Of a stretch of 10,982 bases of DNA, positions 1 through 6,663 are shown in pieces. The position numbers were made by a program, and so were the translations under genes. The notes under the pieces are model-generated. The model was not told where the DNA came from, searched no databases, and saw nothing but the letters and a program-made list of their open reading frames with translations. The stretch is from Alphaproteobacteria bacterium. GTDB lineage: Bacteria; Pseudomonadota; Alphaproteobacteria; UBA8366. The stretch covers positions 1-10,982 of the forward strand of contig JAOTYV010000154.1 in the NCBI GenBank assembly GCA_029861675.1. The letters run 5' to 3'. Position 1 is the stretch's first letter. The number at the start of each line of letters is the position of its first letter.

Positions 1-128
1 GTCCGCAGCCGCCAGAAGATCCCGTTCAGCACCCGACGGTCATCCACCCGTGGCACGCCGCGCGACTTCTGCGGCAACAAAGGTTGGATCACCGACCACT
101 CAAAATCCGTTAAATCAAATCGTGCCAA
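1..128 (-). CDS. IS5-family transposase, N-terminal fragment (runs off window)
   Basis: Read on the minus strand from a TTG at 128-126, the frame is open to the window edge for 43 codons. It begins LARFDLTDFEWSVIQPLLP and continues with the conserved stretch RGVPRVDDRRVLNGIFW. This is the standard N-terminal domain (DUF4096-like) of IS5/IS427-group transposases. The DDE catalytic residues lie further on and outside the window, so activity cannot be judged. The start codon is uncertain: TTG gives the expected N-terminus, and the purine-rich AGGAGT just upstream on the minus strand could be its ribosome-binding site. Many elements of this group make the full enzyme by frameshifting between two reading frames, which cannot be tested here. 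Confidence 0.8.
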   Translation of the reverse strand, partial: MARFDLTDFEWSVIQPLLPQKSRGVPRVDDRRVLNGIFWRLR

Positions 129-186
129 TGCCAAACTCCTCTCACGAGGAATTTGAATCACAATTCTGTCCGTTTGGGAATCACGT
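1..186 (-). mobile_element. One end of an IS5-family (IS427-like) insertion sequence, partial
   Basis: The first 128 bases encode, on the minus strand, the conserved N-terminus of an IS5-family transposase, and the element continues past the left edge of the window. The right boundary is estimated. The heptamer GAATCAC occurs at 155-161 and again at 178-184; its complement, GTGATTC, resembles the TGATTC core I associate with IS427-group ends. A TTA/TAA triplet at 186-189 could be one copy of the short target duplication typical of that group. The other end is not visible, so neither the inverted repeat nor the duplication can be confirmed, and the true edge may lie anywhere from about 165 to 205. 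Confidence 0.6.
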
Positions 187-201
187 TAATGAGTATGTGA
201 C

Positions 202-1611
202 CTAGTCCACGCGCAAGAGATCCATCAGTGTCCGCGTATCAGGTAAATTCTCAAGGTCACCGATCGCGCCGAGCACCGCGTCACGGCGCTCCGGCGGCAG
301 CACGCCGTCGGCGCATTCCCGGTATTTGTCGGCGATATCGTCCCACGTGGCCGGATCCTCGGACCAGCCGCGTGCATAGGAGCGGGCATTCTTCAGCATG
401 CGACCGTCCTTGAGACGGAAGGTCACGCGGGTCTCGGCCCAGTTCACCCCGTCGACGCCCCACTGGCCCCGGTGATGGGAAAAGTCGTCGGGTACCGACA
501 CATGCACCCGGGGCATCAGGAGTTGAACATCGCCCCGATCGAGCCGTTCCTGGGTGTATTGCGGCAGGCCGGCGCGGCGGTCGACCACGCTGACCGCGAC
601 GCTCCAGGGCAGGCAATAGCGCGCCCGGTAGGGATCCTGTGCCTCTTCGTAACAGGCGATGGCGTGTGCTTGCGGCGTCACATCCAAGTCGATCCGGTCG
701 ACGTCCTGCGGCTGAACGTCCTGCTCGATAACCAGGTCGAGGACGCAGTCGATGGCGGCGGCCGGGGCGGTCGAACCGGGATGGAAGCAGACGATGGTGG
801 TGTCCTCCGCCAGCTCCCAGCGCTCGCCGAGCCGGTCGGTCATCCGCTCCAGGCTGTAGTTTCCGGCGCCGCAAAAAGTTTCCGCGAGGCCGAATTTCTC
901 ATGCCCGCCGATGGCCGTCGGCGACGGTTCGATAATGTCCGGATCCATCAGATAGCCGCCTTCGGCCAGCAGCAGGGCGAAGACGCCGTTGCGCACGCCG
1001 TGGCCGACATGAAACGCTTTGCCCATCGAGCCGACATTTTTGCGCAGGCCGCTGGCTTCCGAGGCGGCGACCGCCATCGCCATGCGCGTCTTCAGCACGT
1101 CGAGCCCCGCGATGCGGGCGCCCGCGGCGGCCACGCCGATCGCGCCGACGATGCCGTTCGGGTGCCAGCCATTGTCGATCAGGGCCGGACGCAGGCCCCG
1201 GGCGATTCGCGACTCCACCTCGAATCCGGTGATGAACCCCTCCAGCAGGGCTCGGCCGCTGACGCCGCGCTCCTCGGCCATGGCCAGGGCGCCCGGCACC
1301 ATGACCACGCTGGAATGGGTCACGCCCTTCGTATAGTCGTCATATTCCTGCGAATGGGCGCTGGTCGCGTTGACGTATCCGGCGAGCGGCGCGGAGGTGC
1401 GGTCCGGATGGCCGATCACGCTGGCCGCCGGGTTGCCGCCCATATGGCGCGCCGTCGTCAGCGCGATCCGCGTGGAGTCCTGCCGCGATCCCGCCAGCGC
1501 GATCCCCACCATGTCGAGGATGCGCATCTTCGCGGATGCATAGGCGGCGGCGGGTATTTCCTCGCCCGGCGTTTCGATCGCCAGCCGCGCCAGGGTTTCG
1601 GTCACGCCCAA
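202..1611 (-). CDS. MmgE/PrpD family protein
   Basis: This 469-residue protein belongs to the MmgE/PrpD family, which includes 2-methylcitrate dehydratase and cis-aconitate decarboxylase; it is soluble and acts on small carboxylic acids. Family hallmarks are visible: an all-helical N-terminus, a HSQEYDD segment (residues 86-92) followed by His99, GWHPNGIVG with His150, and SMGKAFHVGHG with Lys198, His201 and His204. By family alignment these correspond to the Asp, His and Lys active-site residues of cis-aconitate decarboxylase, so the enzyme looks intact. Its true substrate cannot be told from sequence; most family members outside the prp operon are uncharacterised. The start is a TTG at 1611-1609, chosen because AGGAG (1623-1619) lies 7 nt upstream. 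It follows the nitronate-monooxygenase-like gene by 90 bp in the same direction, suggesting co-transcription. An IS end lies about 15 bp past the stop. Confidence 0.9.
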   Translation of the reverse strand: MGVTETLARLAIETPGEEIPAAAYASAKMRILDMVGIALAGSRQDSTRIALTTARHMGGNPAASVIGHPDRTSAPLAGYVNATSAHSQEYDDYTKGVTHSSVVMVPGALAMAEERGVSGRALLEGFITGFEVESRIARGLRPALIDNGWHPNGIVGAIGVAAAGARIAGLDVLKTRMAMAVAASEASGLRKNVGSMGKAFHVGHGVRNGVFALLLAEGGYLMDPDIIEPSPTAIGGHEKFGLAETFCGAGNYSLERMTDRLGERWELAEDTTIVCFHPGSTAPAAAIDCVLDLVIEQDVQPQDVDRIDLDVTPQAHAIACYEEAQDPYRARYCLPWSVAVSVVDRRAGLPQYTQERLDRGDVQLLMPRVHVSVPDDFSHHRGQWGVDGVNWAETRVTFRLKDGRMLKNARSYARGWSEDPATWDDIADKYRECADGVLPPERRDAVLGAIGDLENLPDTRTLMDLLRVD

Positions 1612-1701
1612 AATGCTTCTCCTGCGGTCGTTTGCGGGTATGCCAATTATTCGACGCGAAGGATGACAGTGCGGTTGGCGCGGGACAAGGCGCCGGGCCG
1701 G

Positions 1702-2724
1702 TCAACCGAGCCGGTTCAGACGTTCCAGCACTGCGCCCGCCTCGCCGACGATGTCGCGAACCACGTCGCCGGCGGGCTTCACTGCACCGATTAATCCCGA
1801 ACTCTGGCCGGCGGGGAGGACGCCGTTGTCCACATCGCCCTGGCGGCGACCGAGCTCGGATGCGGGGTGGCCGAACTTCATGCCTTGCAGCGGGAAGGGC
1901 AGGATTTCTTCCTCGCGGCCTTCCCAGCTTGCGGTGTAATTGTTCCGGATGAGGCGGCAGGTCTTGCCGCTATGGGCCCGGGTGACCAACGTTCCGGCGG
2001 TGTCGATGTCGACGATCTTGTCCTTATAATTGCGGTGCGCCCGCGCTTCCTCCGTTGCGATGAAGCGGGTGCCGAGCCAAAGTCCCTGGGCGCCGAAGGC
2101 GAGCGACGCCGCCAGCGCGCGGCCGTCGGTCAAGCCGCCGCCGGCAAGTACGGGCACCTCGACGGCGTCGACGACCGCCGGGATCAAGACCGCCGTGCCG
2201 ATCTTTCCCACATGGCCGCCGCCGTCGCAGCCCGAGGCGATCACCGCATCGACACCGTCGGCCACAGCCTTCTCGGCGTGCCGTACCGCGCCGCAAACGG
2301 ACATGACATAGATGCCGCGCTCATGGGCTTCGGGGATCACGGCTTTGGGGCTGCCCAGGCCCGAAACCAGCACGGGCACGCGTTCCTCCATCACGGTGCG
2401 GATCATCCCCTGAACCGAATCCGTGTAGCGGGCAACGGCGTCGCCTTCAGCCCGGATCGTGGCGAACAGGATGTCCACCCCGAACGGTTTGTCGGTCCGT
2501 TCCCGAACCATGCGGATTTCGGCACGCAACTCGGCCTCCGACAGGGTCGAGCCGGCGCCGATGACGCCCAGCCCGCCGGCCTCCGAGACGGCGGCGGCCA
2601 GTTCCGCCCGCGCAACCCAGCCCATACCCGCTTGAAACACCGGATATTCAATGCCAAGCCGCTCGCAGATCGGCGTGCGGAGGGTCTGTTTGCCCGTCGG
2701 TTCGGGTGCGGATTCGGCTGCCAT
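1702..2724 (-). CDS. Nitronate monooxygenase / 2-nitropropane dioxygenase-like FMN enzyme
   Basis: This 340-residue protein is a TIM-barrel flavoprotein of the nitronate monooxygenase (2-nitropropane dioxygenase) family. Family members use FMN and oxygen to oxidise alkyl nitronates such as propionate-3-nitronate, but relatives include enoyl-ACP reductase FabK and several enzymes of unknown substrate. Visible motifs are the N-terminal YPVFQAGMGWVA (residues 28-39), the AAVSEAGGLGVIGAG strand-loop (44-58), GCDGGGHVG with the conserved His171 that serves as catalytic base in nitronate monooxygenases, and the phosphate-binding PVLAGGGLTDGRAL (191-204) leading into GAQGLWLGTRF (211-221). Length matches the family. 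The ATG at 2724-2722 is preceded by GGAAAG about 10 nt upstream. It probably leads a two-gene operon with the MmgE/PrpD gene. The family assignment is firm; the nitronate substrate is inference. I see no convincing promoter for it in the divergent gap. Confidence 0.88.
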   Translation of the reverse strand: MAAESAPEPTGKQTLRTPICERLGIEYPVFQAGMGWVARAELAAAVSEAGGLGVIGAGSTLSEAELRAEIRMVRERTDKPFGVDILFATIRAEGDAVARYTDSVQGMIRTVMEERVPVLVSGLGSPKAVIPEAHERGIYVMSVCGAVRHAEKAVADGVDAVIASGCDGGGHVGKIGTAVLIPAVVDAVEVPVLAGGGLTDGRALAASLAFGAQGLWLGTRFIATEEARAHRNYKDKIVDIDTAGTLVTRAHSGKTCRLIRNNYTASWEGREEEILPFPLQGMKFGHPASELGRRQGDVDNGVLPAGQSSGLIGAVKPAGDVVRDIVGEAGAVLERLNRLG

Positions 2725-2826
2725 GGCTGGAACTTTCCTTTGTTTTCTGCGGTGGGGCCTGCCCGGTCAATTTAAGGCTCGCATTGCCGTATTGCCATAG
2801 ACTCGGAATGGGCGGGCACGGAATAC

Positions 2827-2855
2827 TTGACTCTTTCCGTGGGTGCGATCATAAC
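2827..2855 (+). promoter_or_regulatory. Candidate sigma70 promoter driving the leader RNA / rtcB
   Basis: TTGACT at 2827-2832 matches five of six bases of the -35 consensus. It is followed after exactly 17 bp by CATAAC at 2850-2855, which matches four of six bases of the -10 consensus. Transcription would start near 2861-2863, about 260 nt before the rtcB start codon. It is the only well-spaced plus-strand promoter I found in the 396-bp gap between the divergent nitronate-monooxygenase-like gene and rtcB. It would feed the run of hairpins and the terminator that follow. Found by eye only; a single site of this quality can occur by chance. Confidence 0.4.
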
Positions 2856-2861
2856 CCCTCT

Positions 2862-3090
2862 CCCAATTCGCGGGGTCTACCCCGCAAAATGTGAGATGAA
2901 TACGATGATTTCGGCTCTTCAATTGAGGCATACGGAAAACAGGCGGTTTTCTGGCGCGAATTCGCGGCCGGGCAATGCCTGTGATCTAACCTGCCCGTGG
3001 GGAGCCCACCCGGACGTGTCGTAGCAAGACGACAATCCGGACAAGTTTACGGACCCTCCCGCGGCAGTTGCTCCGGGAGGGTTTTTCTTT
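2862..3090 (+). ncRNA. Candidate structured leader RNA or small RNA upstream of rtcB
   Basis: This stretch is flanked by a candidate promoter and a strong intrinsic terminator, and no protein gene lies upstream on this strand. Visible stem-loops in order: GCGGGG/CCCCGC with a TCTA loop (2870-2885); a looser CAGGC/GCCTG stem (2940-2944 with 2977-2981) enclosing a palindromic CGCGAATTCGCG; GTGGG/CCCAC with a 3-base loop (2997-3009); CCGGA plus TGTCGT paired with ACGACA plus TCCGG (3010-3040), an 11-bp stem with a small internal bulge; and the terminator (3053-3082). It may be a free small RNA of about 230 nt or the 5' leader of rtcB controlled by premature termination. I recognise no known riboswitch or Rfam-type motif. 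It also contains a weak 42-codon open frame (2896-3024). Boundaries are inferred. Confidence 0.45.
3053..3090 (+). terminator. Rho-independent terminator just upstream of rtcB
   Basis: ACCCTCCCG (3053-3061) pairs perfectly over 9 bp with CGGGAGGGT (3074-3082) around a 12-base loop. The stem is followed immediately by TTTTTCTTT (overlapping from 3082 to 3090). The T-tract is on the plus-strand side only, so it acts on rightward transcription. The U-run ends 30 nt before the rtcB ATG, leaving little room for a separate promoter. rtcB expression therefore probably depends on read-through or on a weak promoter overlapping the hairpin. Confidence 0.85.
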
Positions 3091-3120
3091 ATCGATAGAG
3101 TTGATTAAAGGATTGGAACG

Positions 3121-4335
3121 ATGGCGAAATTTGAAACATTCGAGACAGGCCGCGCACCGGTAAAGGCGTGGGTCAAGGGCGTGCCGGTGGAAGATGCGGC
3201 GCGGCGGCAGCTTGAGAATGTCGCCCGCCTGCCGTTCATCCATTCCCATGTCGCGGCCATGCCGGATGTCCATTTCGGCCGGGGCGCCACGGTGGGATCG
3301 GTCATCGCGACCAAGGGTGCGATCGTGCCTGCGGCGGTCGGCGTCGATATCGGCTGCGGCATGATGGCGATGCGCACCAGCATCGCGGCGGACCGGTTGC
3401 CGGACAGTCTGGCGGACATCCGTTCGGCCATCGAACGCGCGGTGCCCCATGGCGGGATCGGGTTGAAGGGCGGCTGGAAGGATGGCGTGCCGGAGTCCGT
3501 GGCGAAGCGGTTCGTCAAGAGCGGGCTTGCCGCGGGGCTCGACCGGATCGTCGAAAAGCACCCGAAAATCGACGGCGCGAACCATGTGGTTCATCTCGGT
3601 TCGCTCGGCACCGGCAATCATTTCATCGAGATCTGCCTCGACGAAGAAGGCCGGGTTTGGGTGATGCTGCATTCGGGCAGCCGTGGGATCGGCAACCGGA
3701 TCGGCACCTACTTCATCGCCCAGGCGCGTGAAATGCTGATGCGCCGCGATGGCGCCGTGTCGGTGCCCGACAAGGATCTCGCCTGGTTCGAGGAGGGCGA
3801 GACGCCGTTCGACGACTATGTCGAATCGGTGCTCTGGGCGCAGGATTTCGCGCGCGTGAACCGCGAGGTGATGATGGAGCGGATCCTGCGGGTGCTGCGC
3901 ACCTGCTTGCCGGCTTTTCGGGTCGAGAAGCAGGCGGTGAACTGCCACCACAACTACGTGGAGCAGGAGCGGCATTTCGGCGCCGACGTCTGGGTCACCC
4001 GGAAAGGGGCTGTCAGGGCGGGAGCCGGCGATCTCGGCATCATCCCGGGGTCGATGGGTGCGCGCTCCTACATCGTCCGTGGGCTCGGCAATCCGGACTC
4101 GTTCTGCTCGTGCTCGCACGGCGCGGGTCGGGCGATGAGCCGCACCGAGGCCAAGCGCCGCTTTACGCTGGAAGATCACGTGGCGGCGACGGAAGGCGTC
4201 GAATGCCGCAAGGATGCGGGTGTCATCGACGAGACGCCGGCGGCCTACAAGGACATCGACGCTGTCATGGCGGCGCAGACCGACCTGGTTGAAGTGATGC
4301 ACACGCTGAAACAGGTTATCTGCGTCAAAGGGTAA
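3121..4335 (+). CDS. rtcB: RtcB, 3'-phosphate/5'-hydroxyl RNA ligase
   Basis: RtcB joins RNA ends left by metal-independent ribonucleases. It takes a 2',3'-cyclic phosphate or 3'-phosphate and a 5'-OH, using GTP and Mn2+ through a guanylated histidine. The 404-residue length is close to that of E. coli RtcB (408). All signature motifs are present: AMPDVHFG (residues 46-53), the metal-binding GVDIGCGM with Asp76 and Cys79, GTGNHFIE with His167, HSGSRGIG with His184, NCHHNY with His276/His277, and CSHGAGRAMSR with His333 as the GMP-accepting histidine (equivalent to E. coli His337). The enzyme should be active and cytoplasmic. AAAGGA at 3107-3112 lies 8 nt before the ATG. It is first in the RNA-repair block, behind a terminator-containing leader. 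The rtcA, rtcR and archease genes that often accompany rtcB are not in the window. Confidence 0.97.
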   Translation: MAKFETFETGRAPVKAWVKGVPVEDAARRQLENVARLPFIHSHVAAMPDVHFGRGATVGSVIATKGAIVPAAVGVDIGCGMMAMRTSIAADRLPDSLADIRSAIERAVPHGGIGLKGGWKDGVPESVAKRFVKSGLAAGLDRIVEKHPKIDGANHVVHLGSLGTGNHFIEICLDEEGRVWVMLHSGSRGIGNRIGTYFIAQAREMLMRRDGAVSVPDKDLAWFEEGETPFDDYVESVLWAQDFARVNREVMMERILRVLRTCLPAFRVEKQAVNCHHNYVEQERHFGADVWVTRKGAVRAGAGDLGIIPGSMGARSYIVRGLGNPDSFCSCSHGAGRAMSRTEAKRRFTLEDHVAATEGVECRKDAGVIDETPAAYKDIDAVMAAQTDLVEVMHTLKQVICVKG

Positions 4336-4353
4336 CTACCCGGACCGGTAATC

Positions 4354-4426
4354 CCGCCGGCCCGGAACGGGACCGGCGGATTCTGGACCGCCGGTCCCCG
4401 GTGCCGGTAACCGGGGGTTAACCCGG
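4354..4426 (+). other. Three GC-rich stem-loops between rtcB and rlaP
   Basis: The 109-bp gap after rtcB holds consecutive hairpins. The first pairs CCGCCGG with CCGGCGG plus an inner CCCG/CGGG (4354-4379, single bulged A). The second pairs GGACC with GGTCC around a 3-base loop (4385-4397). The third pairs CCGGG with CCCGG (4411-4426). None is followed by a T-tract, so they are not classic intrinsic terminators. They could stabilise the rtcB 3' end, slow polymerase, or mark an RNA processing site, making rtcB and the downstream genes differ in expression. The repeated CCGG content may also reflect simple GC-rich drift. Confidence 0.45.
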
Positions 4427-4444
4427 CGCTGGTCTAATGGACGA

Positions 4445-5263
4445 ATGGACATGGGCGATCACGCTTTCATTTCGGCGGATATTCGCGTCGAGATCGACCA
4501 ACAGTTGGACAGGATCGAGACCGATAACGACGTTCGAATTCTGTTCGCCGTCGAATCGGGCAGTCGTGCCTGGGGCTTCCCGTCCCCGGACAGCGACTAT
4601 GACGTCCGTTTCGTTTATGTCCGTGGGCTCGATTGGTATTTGTCGATCGATGCGCGCCGCGATGTCATCGAATTGCCGATTTCGGGCGATCTCGACATCA
4701 ACGGTTGGGATCTTCGCAAAGCGTTGAACCTTCTCATCAAGCCCAATCCGGTGTTGCTGGAATGGTTGCGGTCGCCCGTGGTTTATCGGACGGACCGGGT
4801 CGCGATGGACGGTCTTACCGCGCTTGGCGAACGGACCGCCCATCTCCGGCCGTCGACGCACCACTATCTTCATCTATGCCGTTCGCAATACCGTCGTTTC
4901 ATCGACGGCAAGGATGACGTGGCCGTGAAGAAATATTTCTACGCGCTCCGGCCCGCGCTTGCATTGATGTGGTTGCGCGCCCATCCGGATCGTCCGGTGC
5001 CGATGGATTTGCCGGAATTGCGGGTAGGGCTCGATCTGTCCGGACCGGTTTCGGAATTCCTGGATGAGCTGTTGCGCCGAAAAGCGGTGACCCGCGAGCT
5101 TGGCGCCGGGCCACGCGTGCCGGCGCTCGATGCTTTGATCGAACAGGCCATCGAGGTGGCGGAGGCCGAGTTGGCCACCGTGGCGCCGCCGGCGGAAAGC
5201 TTGTTTGACGCGGCGAACGCGCTTTTCCGCGGCATCGTGATGGAGGGCGCCGGATGCTGTTGA
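4445..5263 (+). CDS. rlaP: RlaP-type nucleotidyltransferase (DNA polymerase beta superfamily) linked to RNA repair
   Basis: This 272-residue protein matches the RlaP/YcgL family (Pfam PF10127, RNA repair pathway DNA polymerase beta family). The minimal nucleotidyltransferase core is at the N-terminus: ESGSRAWGF (residues 37-45) with the Gly-Ser motif, then SPDSDYDVRF with Asp51 and Asp53 as the metal-binding pair. A likely third acidic residue, Asp84, lies in GDLDINGWDLRKAL. The remainder is mostly helical and may bind substrate. The catalytic residues look intact, so it probably transfers a nucleotide to a terminus of an RNA or a protein, but no activity has to my knowledge been firmly established for the family. 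The start is ambiguous: neither Met1 nor Met3 has a good Shine-Dalgarno sequence. The gene overlaps hen1 by 10 bp, and its position among repair enzymes supports a role in processing damaged RNA ends. Confidence 0.9.
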   Translation: MDMGDHAFISADIRVEIDQQLDRIETDNDVRILFAVESGSRAWGFPSPDSDYDVRFVYVRGLDWYLSIDARRDVIELPISGDLDINGWDLRKALNLLIKPNPVLLEWLRSPVVYRTDRVAMDGLTALGERTAHLRPSTHHYLHLCRSQYRRFIDGKDDVAVKKYFYALRPALALMWLRAHPDRPVPMDLPELRVGLDLSGPVSEFLDELLRRKAVTRELGAGPRVPALDALIEQAIEVAEAELATVAPPAESLFDAANALFRGIVMEGAGCC

Positions 5264-6663
5264 CCATCTCGACGACCCGCCAGCCGGCGACGGATTTGGG
5301 ATACTTGCTGCACAAGAATCCGGGCCGGCTGCATGATAAGAGGCTGCCATTCGGCACGGCGCTGATGTGCTATCCGGTTGCGACCGAGGATCGCTGCACC
5401 TTTGCGCTGACGGTTGAGGTGGATCCGATCGCGCTGGTCCGCGGCAAGGGTTCGGGCGGCGGCATGCTGGACCAATACGTCAACGACCGGCCCTATGCCG
5501 CCTCATCCTTTCTGTCGGTTGCGATGGCGCGTTCGCTCGGTACCGCGTTTTCCGGACGGGCGAAGGAACGGCAGGAATTGGCCGATTTGGCGATCCCATT
5601 GGAGGCCACGGTGGTGCCGCTCGCGGCCCGCGGACAGGAAGGCATGGCGCAGCGGCTGTTCGAGCCGCTCGGCTACCGCGTCGCGACCGAAATACACCCA
5701 CTCGACCCCGGCAATCCGGATTTGGGCGACAGCCCCTATCTGACGCTTGATCTGGCGGGCACCGTCCGGTTGCGCGAGCTTCTCATGCATCTCTATGTCC
5801 TGATGCCGGTGCTCGACAATGCGAAGCACTACTACGTCGATACGGACGAGCTGGAAAAGTTGCTCGCCAAGGGCGCGGGCTGGCTCGATGCGCACCCGGA
5901 AAAGGAATTCATCGTCAACCGGTATCTCAAGCGCCGGCGTCGTCTGGTACGGGAAGCGCTGGTGCGGCTGACCGAAGCCGAGACCGGCGAGGAAGACGCT
6001 GATGCGGAAACGCGCGATTCCGATGAGCAGGCGCTGGAAAGACCGATCCGCCTGAACGATCGGCGCATGGCCGCCGTCGCGGAAACGCTCGCCGCGACCG
6101 GCGCGCGAAGCGTGGTTGATCTCGGCTGCGGCGAAGGCCGGTTGTTGCGTGAACTGCTCGCCAAGAAACAGTTCGAAAAAATCATCGGCGTCGATACCGC
6201 GTTGCGCAGCCTGGAACGCGCGGAACGGCGATTGCGGCTGGATCAGATGTCGGAGCGGCAGCGCGCGCGCATTGATCTGTTGCATGGTGCGCTCACTTAT
6301 CGCGACCGGCGCCTTGACGGGTATGACGCGGCAGCGCTGGTCGAGGTGATCGAGCACGTTGACGCCGACCGCCTGTCCGCGCTTGAACGCTCGCTGTTCG
6401 AATTCATGGCGCCGCGGACGGTGATCGTCACCACGCCGAACCGCGAATACAACACCTTGTTCGAAGGTATGGCGGAAGGCGCGCTGCGTCATCGCGATCA
6501 CCGGTTCGAATGGACCCGCGCCGAATTCGAATCCTGGGCCGCAAGTGTCTCCGGACGATTCGGATATACAGTCCGCTATGAGGGCATCGGCCACAGCCAC
6601 CCGGAGCACGGCGCACCGACCCAGATGGCGGTGTTCGGGAAAGAGAGGCGCGATGTCGGCTAG
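5254..6663 (+). CDS. hen1: Hen1, RNA 3'-terminal 2'-O-methyltransferase with N-terminal Pnkp-activating domain
   Basis: Bacterial Hen1 methylates the 2'-OH of the 3'-terminal ribose of a cleaved RNA before it is sealed, so the repaired RNA cannot be cut again at that bond. At 469 residues this is a full-length two-domain protein. The N-terminal domain (about 1-235) is the Hen1_N region that in other bacteria binds Pnkp and switches on its ligase. A very acidic linker (about 240-262) follows. The C-terminal S-adenosylmethionine methyltransferase domain has DLGCGEG (289-295), the metal-binding EVIEH (Glu364, Glu367, His368), TTPNREYN (393-400) and HRDHRFEWTR with His416. These four residues correspond to the Mg/Mn site of plant and clostridial Hen1. 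GGAGG at 5242-5246 lies 7 nt before the ATG, inside the end of rlaP; the overlap implies translational coupling. Confidence 0.95.
   Translation: MLLTISTTRQPATDLGYLLHKNPGRLHDKRLPFGTALMCYPVATEDRCTFALTVEVDPIALVRGKGSGGGMLDQYVNDRPYAASSFLSVAMARSLGTAFSGRAKERQELADLAIPLEATVVPLAARGQEGMAQRLFEPLGYRVATEIHPLDPGNPDLGDSPYLTLDLAGTVRLRELLMHLYVLMPVLDNAKHYYVDTDELEKLLAKGAGWLDAHPEKEFIVNRYLKRRRRLVREALVRLTEAETGEEDADAETRDSDEQALERPIRLNDRRMAAVAETLAATGARSVVDLGCGEGRLLRELLAKKQFEKIIGVDTALRSLERAERRLRLDQMSERQRARIDLLHGALTYRDRRLDGYDAAALVEVIEHVDADRLSALERSLFEFMAPRTVIVTTPNREYNTLFEGMAEGALRHRDHRFEWTRAEFESWAASVSGRFGYTVRYEGIGHSHPEHGAPTQMAVFGKERRDVG

Noticed and set aside
472..1794. 440-codon plus-strand open frame opposite the MmgE/PrpD gene
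   Set aside because: It is the antisense shadow of a well-recognised enzyme, with low-complexity Arg/Gly/Asp/His-rich sequence.
2952..2965. A sigma54-like promoter (TGGCGC followed by GC) upstream of rtcB, as expected for RtcR control
   Set aside because: The GG-to-GC distance is 11 rather than 12 bases and the TTGC half is missing; no better match was found in the gap and no rtcR gene is in the window.
2896..3090. 6S RNA, SRP RNA, tmRNA or a known riboswitch in the rtcB leader
   Set aside because: No diagnostic motifs were recognised, and the visible tandem hairpins do not resemble the single long interrupted duplex of 6S RNA; a covariance-model search would be needed to be sure.
2986..4302. 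Long minus-strand open frame opposite rtcB (438 codons)
   Set aside because: It is a shadow of the high-GC rtcB frame: arginine- and histidine-rich, without recognisable domains, and rtcB is certain.
6545..6652. Upstream ATG as the start of the TPR protein
   Set aside because: It would overlap hen1 by 119 bp and add a Ser/Arg-rich stretch unlike the rest; the ATG at 6653 has a ribosome-binding site and normal operon spacing.
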